NCBI GenBank assembly: GCA_023135025.1
Contig: JAGLTY010000034.1
Location: 1-11,040 of the forward strand
DNA: 11,040 nucleotides
Reading direction: 5' to 3'
Origin: Bacteroidales bacterium
GTDB lineage: Bacteria; Bacteroidota; Bacteroidia; Bacteroidales; GCA-2748055
Both the position numbers and the translations under genes were made by a program. A model generated the notes under the pieces. That model was given only the letters and a program-made list of their open reading frames with translations. It was not told where the DNA came from and searched no databases. Positions 8,006-11,040 of the stretch are shown here, piece after piece (the first letter of the stretch is position 1; each line of letters starts with the position of its first letter).

Positions 8006-8081
8006 ATGGTTATCTGCAACTATATTAGGGTTAAAAACAAAAAAAACATGAAAACAGTCCTACGAACCAAATGTTAACATA

Positions 8082-8090
8082 GCAAATTTA
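8082..8090 (-). promoter_or_regulatory. Possible -7 box for regulator-hydrolase operon
   Basis: On the minus strand TAAATTTGC is a full match to the Bacteroidota -7 consensus TAnnTTTG. No good -33 TTG stands 19-21 bases upstream, where the sequence is A/T-rich. If used, the transcript would start near 8077 with a leader of about 110 nt before the regulator ATG, and the ACAGTTGGT element at 7997-8005 would lie inside the leader. Confidence 0.35.
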
Positions 8091-8182
8091 CACGCTTTTT
8101 TTAAAATAATTCAGTCATCGGCAGGAAAACCATGGCAAACGACTTATAAAAACCTGTTAACTGCTTTAATGTGTTGTATATC

Positions 8183-8214
8183 ACAGTTGGTGTGCTACAA
8201 CCAACCCATGGTTG
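8183..8214 (+). promoter_or_regulatory. Candidate LytTR operator upstream of kinase pair
   Basis: ACAGTTGGT (8183-8191) matches the LytTR half-site consensus at every position. After a 12-base spacer, ACCCATGGT (8204-8212) matches 7 of 9 positions, and 12-13 bases is the known spacing for LytTR direct repeats. The same stretch holds an inverted pair GTTGGT (8186-8191)/ACCAAC (8200-8205) and the small palindrome CAACC-CAT-GGTTG (8202-8214). ACAACCAAC followed by ATGGTT also occurs at 7994-8011, so the two ends of the divergent region share a larger element. The site ends about 43 bases before the kinase start. Confidence 0.45.
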
Positions 8215-8242
8215 ATAAGAGATGGTAGTTCACTATATGAAA
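8211..8242 (+). promoter_or_regulatory. Weak promoter candidate for kinase pair
   Basis: GTTG at 8211-8214 and TATATGAAA at 8234-8242, 19 bases apart, have the spacing of a Bacteroidota -33/-7 promoter. The -7 box matches only TAnnT and lacks the TTG, as expected of a promoter needing an activator. The -33 element abuts the candidate LytTR operator. The leader would be only about 10 nt. Confidence 0.2.
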
Positions 8243-8256
8243 GCTATTTTTAGCAG

Positions 8257-9303
8257 ATGTACAATCTGTTAATCAGTCAGAAGTTGATTATAAGGATTTT
8301 CAGGCATCTGGTTCTGTTCCTGACCATGGTGTTTCTTTTCGCATGGGTGGCATATTCACGTACCGGAGAACCGGGAAGTTTCTGGAGGGGGTATGCCATG
8401 GTATTTACCAATGCAATCTTTTTTTTCGGGTATGCATATATAACGGTTTACCTGCTGATTCCCCATTTGTTATTGAAGCGGAGAATATTTACATTTTTCA
8501 TCTCCTTCGTGCTGGCCGGACTGGGACTTTCCTTACTGAAATTCCTCTTTTCCGATTATATTTTTTATCAGGCCATTGCCCCTGAAAATGCTACCTCCGG
8601 CAGTTTGTTCTCTTTGCGGGCTCTGGTTGTGAATACAAAAGATATGACCTTTATTGTTGCCATTTTTGCTCTTGTAAAGTTTGCGAGGGATCACTACACC
8701 CTGGAATTGAACAACAGGGAGTTGCAACGAAAGGAGCTGGAGGCAGAACTGAAGCTGATTGAACACCAGATGGATCCTCATGTGATATTCAATAATTTTA
8801 ATAACCTCTATTCAATTTCAATTTACCGGCCGGAGCATCTCAAACCTACTGTGAAAAAGCTGAAAGCCATTCTTCATTATCTCTTCAATGAGAGTAAAAG
8901 TGATAAAGTGTTACTGGAGAAAGAGGTAGAGATGATAGAAAACTATATCGGACTTGAGACATTGAGGTTCGGTGACCGGCTGAAGGTTCATTTTAAGTCT
9001 GAGGGTCAGATGAGTGGTTTAAAGATTGCACCTCTGATCCTTTACTCATTCGTGGAAAGCTGCTTTGTACATGGAGCCGGGGAGAATTCCAGGAAATCGT
9101 GGATCAGGATAGAGCTGAAAGTCCAGGACTCCCGGCTTCGTTTTGTGGCAACCAATTCACTGTCTGGTTCACGCGAATATGGGAATGGTGGAAGCAATGA
9201 GAATAGTATCAGGAGACTTGAGCTGGAGTATCCCAACAGTCACCGATTGGCTATCAGGGAAAAGAAAAATGAACATGAAGTGGAATTACATGTAAGCCTT
9301 TGA
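8257..9303 (+). CDS. PF06580-type membrane histidine kinase with eroded ATP site
   Basis: 348 residues. Four N-terminal hydrophobic helices (about 14-32, 45-68, 76-95, 125-142), a short coiled-coil-like linker (146-170), then the kinase core. The phospho-acceptor region reads HQMDPHVIFNNFNNLYSIS with His175; the family norm is QPHFLFNxLN, so the His is kept although the flanks drift. In the ATP domain the N-box reads FVESCFVHG (265-273), where canonical members have VENAxxHG, so the Mg-binding Asn is Ser268. The G-box region reads NGGSNENSIRRLELEYP (310-326) where GxGLxNxxxRLxxxY is usual, so Gly-Leu is lost. Autophosphorylation is therefore doubtful and it may depend on a partner. No Shine-Dalgarno is visible; the start is chosen because TM1 follows directly. 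It is divergent from the LytTR regulator and one base upstream of the next kinase-like gene. Confidence 0.88.
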   Translation: MYNLLISQKLIIRIFRHLVLFLTMVFLFAWVAYSRTGEPGSFWRGYAMVFTNAIFFFGYAYITVYLLIPHLLLKRRIFTFFISFVLAGLGLSLLKFLFSDYIFYQAIAPENATSGSLFSLRALVVNTKDMTFIVAIFALVKFARDHYTLELNNRELQRKELEAELKLIEHQMDPHVIFNNFNNLYSISIYRPEHLKPTVKKLKAILHYLFNESKSDKVLLEKEVEMIENYIGLETLRFGDRLKVHFKSEGQMSGLKIAPLILYSFVESCFVHGAGENSRKSWIRIELKVQDSRLRFVATNSLSGSREYGNGGSNENSIRRLELEYPNSHRLAIREKKNEHEVELHVSL

Positions 9304-9304
9304 T

Positions 9305-10408
9305 ATGAGAGAGAGAGTCATGTTGAAACTGGAGCAGAACAGGAGCTTGAGGCACCTGGTATTCTGGTTAATCTGGGTCGTAGGCTTTACATTTATCAAG
9401 AGCTTTGGAGAATCCATGGAGGTTTATCTGGGGTGGTTCTCGTACTACCTGATCACCCTTCCCATCTTTGTTGCTCATACCTATCTGGTTGCCTATCTGC
9501 TGGTTCCCTATTTTCTGAATAAGCGGTTTTTCCTTCTCTTTATCGCACTGTTTCTGCTACTTTTTTATGGATTTTCGGTACTGGAACTTCTCTTGAGCAA
9601 CGAGTTTATATATAGATGGTATCAAACGGGGACCGATGTGCCAGATAACTATCTTGCTCCCGCTAATGTAATTATGAGTGGTCTGGGCAACCTTTACATT
9701 GTTCTGGTATTTCTGGCTGTCAGAACCATCAGGGAATGGTATCATGCCGATACCCGGAGTAAAGAGTTGCAGCATATGGAATTGCAACAGCAGATGGAAA
9801 ATGCCATCACCAGGGTTCAACCACATATGTTGCTTTATGCAATTGATCATATCGATCGCATGGTGGCTGAATCTTCGCCCGATGTAACACGTGCCATTGC
9901 GCTCACATCAGAACTCCTGAACGAGGTGATGATATATCATGAAGAGAAGCATAAACTGTTCTCCGGGGAGATTGATCTTGTCAGGAAACTGGTGGTGCTG
10001 GTCTCTCTGATCAGGGAGTGCAAACCCGATGTGGAGTTTTTTATCTCGGGCGATCCAGGACAGATAAAGATGCCTCCCATGATCCTGTTTACCCTTGTTG
10101 ATATGATATTCAGAAAATTTGAAGGGGAACCCTCACTGCCTGAGTTGAATATAGAGGCTTCTGAGTATTCAGATATGATTACCATCCAGATATTGTACAG
10201 TGGAACAAGAAGAGAGGAAGAGACCATGCAGGAGTGTCTGCAAACAATGCAGCAAATAGAATCCTTTTATAAGGGCCAGGTTTCCATGAACATTGAATCA
10301 CATAGTTATGGTTGTTCCGTTATCATAAGGAACATTGACTCATCGCCTGCAAATACCATTCACCCCCGGGCAGATGCAATTAACACCCCCGAACAGGTCA
10401 TAAACTGA
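9305..10408 (+). CDS. PF06580-like pseudokinase membrane protein
   Basis: 367 residues with the same architecture as the preceding gene: four hydrophobic helices (about 17-33, 43-68, 74-95, 122-140), a linker rich in Glu/Gln (150-168), then a degenerate core. VQPH (171-174) keeps the phospho-acceptor His174, but the following FLFNxLNN is replaced by MLLYAIDHI. The N-box reads TLVDMIFRKF (263-272) instead of LVENAxxHG, so the Glu, the essential Asn and the HisGly are all gone, and no glycine-rich ATP lid is recognisable (ILYSGTRREE, 296-305). It is unlikely to bind ATP as a normal kinase; a sensor or partner role is inferred. It starts one base after the previous stop (TGA-T-ATG), implying co-translation and perhaps a heteromer. 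An in-frame ATG at 9320 (Met6) is an alternative start. The last 25 residues are polar and probably unstructured. Confidence 0.85.
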   Translation: MRERVMLKLEQNRSLRHLVFWLIWVVGFTFIKSFGESMEVYLGWFSYYLITLPIFVAHTYLVAYLLVPYFLNKRFFLLFIALFLLLFYGFSVLELLLSNEFIYRWYQTGTDVPDNYLAPANVIMSGLGNLYIVLVFLAVRTIREWYHADTRSKELQHMELQQQMENAITRVQPHMLLYAIDHIDRMVAESSPDVTRAIALTSELLNEVMIYHEEKHKLFSGEIDLVRKLVVLVSLIRECKPDVEFFISGDPGQIKMPPMILFTLVDMIFRKFEGEPSLPELNIEASEYSDMITIQILYSGTRREEETMQECLQTMQQIESFYKGQVSMNIESHSYGCSVIIRNIDSSPANTIHPRADAINTPEQVIN

Positions 10409-10437
10409 ATAAGTTTTTTTCCCCCATGGGTGTCCAT

Positions 10438-10445
10438 TACATTTG
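10438..10445 (+). promoter_or_regulatory. Possible -7 box for a small RNA
   Basis: TACATTTG fully matches the Bacteroidota TAnnTTTG -7 element. The T-run GTTTTTTT at 10413-10420 is a rough -33 match 17 bases upstream, shorter than usual. Transcription would start near 10451, well after the pseudokinase stop at 10408, so this is not a promoter of that gene. Confidence 0.3.
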
Positions 10446-10450
10446 AATCG

Positions 10451-10542
10451 ACTCTATGCACATCAATTGACAACTTGCCGTCAGCAGTCTTACTTTAAGG
10501 TTTTAGGTTTAATAAGTAACTACCCGACGGCAAGTTTTTTTT
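10451..10542 (+). ncRNA. Candidate small RNA of about 90 nt with its own terminator
   Basis: A segment between a consensus -7 box (10438-10445) and a strong hairpin with a T-tract. The hairpin's outer stem is AACTTGCCGTC/GACGGCAAGTT (10472-10482 with 10526-10536), 11 bp without mismatch. Inside it a second stem TTACTT/AAGTAA (10490-10495 with 10514-10519) caps a purine/T-rich loop with several GGTTT-like units, and unpaired bases on both sides form an internal loop. Such nested structure is more than a simple terminator needs. It resembles no RNA family I can name; it may instead be only the 3' end of the kinase-pair mRNA. Confidence 0.3.
10472..10542 (+). terminator. Terminator-like hairpin with long loop after kinase pair
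   Basis: A perfect 11-bp stem (10472-10482 with 10526-10536) leads into a run of eight T (10535-10542). The loop of 43 bases is unusually long but can fold on itself through a 6-bp stem. It begins 63 bases after the pseudokinase stop and would stop transcription in the plus direction only; the minus-strand reading has no T-tract. Confidence 0.65.
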
Positions 10543-10599
10543 ATTTCCCATTATCCATCTCCCATCCCCTTTTTCAGCTACTTCAGTAATTTAAATCAG

Positions 10600-10645
10600 G
10601 TTCAGAATTGGTCCAAGGCGTACAGCCATGTTCAAAATCGGACAA
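10600..10645. promoter_or_regulatory. Candidate operator: paired elements 30 bp apart, one palindromic
   Basis: GTTCAGAATTGGTCCA (10600-10615) and GTTCAAAATCGGACAA (10630-10645) agree at 12 of 16 positions and are exactly 30 bp apart, about three helical turns. The second lies in a near-palindrome TGTTC-N6-GGACA (10629-10644). Spaced palindromes about 70-100 bp before a possible sigma-54 promoter are where NtrC-type activators bind, which is the reading I favour. Confidence 0.35.
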
Positions 10646-10710
10646 TTTTAACATAAACCAAAATCAAAGAAATACCTTCTAAAATACAGGTATACAGCTT
10701 AAAACAAGTT

Positions 10711-10726
10711 TTGGCATAATAAGTGA
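10711..10726 (+). promoter_or_regulatory. Partial sigma-54-type promoter
   Basis: TTGGCAT at 10711-10717 is a good -24 element (consensus TGGCAC). At the required distance the -12 element reads GTGA (10723-10726) against TTGC, keeping the G but not the C. It would give a leader of about 40 nt to the third kinase. The imperfect -12 makes this tentative. Confidence 0.25.
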
Positions 10727-10763
10727 TCATAATTGTTAATGAGTTGTACAGGGATGGTACAAA

Positions 10764-10769
10764 AGGAGG
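10764..10769 (+). promoter_or_regulatory. Strong Shine-Dalgarno for third kinase
   Basis: AGGAGG, complementary to the 16S rRNA 3' end, stands 7 bases before the ATG at 10777. It fixes that ATG over the in-frame GTG at 10723. Such a strong site is uncommon in Bacteroidota, and none of the other genes starting in this window has one this strong. Confidence 0.8.
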
Positions 10770-10776
10770 AAGAAAA

Positions 10777-11040
10777 ATGATAGCAGATCAATATTTGATT
10801 TCCCGGAGTCATCGGCAGCAGAAGGAGGACCGTAACAATCTGGAGTTGTTCAAGAACCTGTTGCAACCTCATTTCCTGTTCAACTCTCTGAATAACCTAT
10901 ATGCACTTTCATTGCGCAAGTCGGAAGAGACTCCGGAGGCCATTGCCCAACTTTCGAATTTGCTGGAGCGGGTAGTCTCCTATTCCTGCAAAGAGACGAT
11001 CCTCCTCTCGGAAGAGATCGCGTTGATTGAAGAGTACATT
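10777..11040 (+). CDS. PF06580 histidine kinase lacking N-terminal membrane helices, partial
   Basis: 88 codons are visible and the frame runs off the right edge. After a polar, charged start (MIADQYLISRSHRQQKEDRNN) comes the canonical phospho-acceptor motif QPHFLFNSLNNLYALS with His32, then the family-typical LSNLLERVVSY and LLSEEIALIEEYI. The phospho-acceptor region is intact, in contrast to the two kinase-like genes upstream. No hydrophobic segment precedes it: the reading frame upstream closes at a TAA (10720-10722), so the protein is soluble or docks onto another membrane protein, or it is the cut-down C-terminal module of a former membrane kinase. The start is set by AGGAGG at 10764-10769. 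Its ATP domain lies outside the window and cannot be judged. Confidence 0.85.
   Translation, partial: MIADQYLISRSHRQQKEDRNNLELFKNLLQPHFLFNSLNNLYALSLRKSEETPEAIAQLSNLLERVVSYSCKETILLSEEIALIEEYI

Larger units (their letters stand above)
10409..10776. other. Intergenic region between pseudokinase and third kinase
   Basis: 368 bases without a credible protein gene. In order it holds a T-run (10414-10420), a full-match -7 box TACATTTG (10438-10445), a long stem with a T-tract (10472-10542), two related 16-base elements 30 bp apart (10600-10645), a partial sigma-54-like -24/-12 motif (10712-10726), and the AGGAGG ribosome-binding site of the next gene. The stretch 10650-10710 is A/T-rich with nothing recognised. 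Confidence 0.6.

Noticed and set aside
8048..8077. Nine-codon leader-like frame (MKTVLRTKC) in the divergent region
   Set aside because: No ribosome-binding site, no repeated codon pattern typical of attenuation and no promoter clearly producing it; short frames like this arise by chance.
8257..10408. Kinase-like genes as frameshifted pseudogenes
   Set aside because: Both frames are full length and uninterrupted with the complete domain order; loss of ATP-site residues is by substitution, which fits functional pseudokinases.
10414..10420. T-run just after the pseudokinase stop as its terminator
   Set aside because: There is no stem before it; the hairpin at 10472-10536 is far better.
10472..10536. 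The 11-bp inverted repeat as ends of a small mobile element
   Set aside because: There is no target-site duplication around it, the interior is only 43 bases, and the T-tract on one side fits a transcription signal better.

Overview
The window reads as chromosomal DNA of a member of the Bacteroidota, most likely a Bacteroidales/Marinilabiliales-type organism. The reasons are a SusC/SusD outer-membrane uptake pair, PF06580-type histidine kinases facing a LytTR response regulator, TAnnTTTG-like -7 promoter boxes, and starts that mostly lack a Shine-Dalgarno sequence. No rRNA, tRNA, CRISPR array, insertion sequence or phage gene was seen.

Layout. (1) 1-1340, minus strand: 5' part of a sodium:solute symporter (SSS family), running off the left edge. 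(2) 1341-1696: divergent regulatory region holding five GTCAA elements, two pointing at the symporter and three pointing at susC, each set spaced 21-22 bp. (3) 1697-6384, plus strand: SusC-like TonB-dependent transporter and SusD-like lipoprotein, closed by an intrinsic terminator at 6408-6436. (4) 6439-7969, minus strand: a LytTR response regulator followed, after one base, by a secreted metallo-beta-lactamase-fold hydrolase. (5) 7970-8256: divergent control region carrying the 9-mer ACAGTTGGT twice in opposite orientations; it fits the known LytTR half-site consensus. (6) 8257-10408, plus strand: two membrane proteins built like PF06580 sensor kinases, one base apart, both with eroded ATP-binding motifs, the second severely. 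(7) 10409-10776: a candidate small RNA with its own terminator, then a possible sigma-54-type control region. (8) 10777-11040: start of a third PF06580 kinase, soluble at its N-terminus, with an intact phospho-acceptor motif and a strong AGGAGG ribosome-binding site; it runs off the right edge.

How the parts may work together (inference). SusCD would bring a ligand across the outer membrane and the divergent symporter could bring it, or its product, across the inner membrane; no degrading enzyme is visible, so the substrate is unknown. The second half is a signalling locus: one LytTR regulator, probably controlling its own divergent region, three kinase-like proteins with graded loss of catalytic residues, and a periplasmic hydrolase translationally coupled to the regulator. 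The most unusual ideas are a kinase/pseudokinase pair serving one regulator together with a secreted hydrolase that could process the signal, and the oriented repeat array between the two transport genes.
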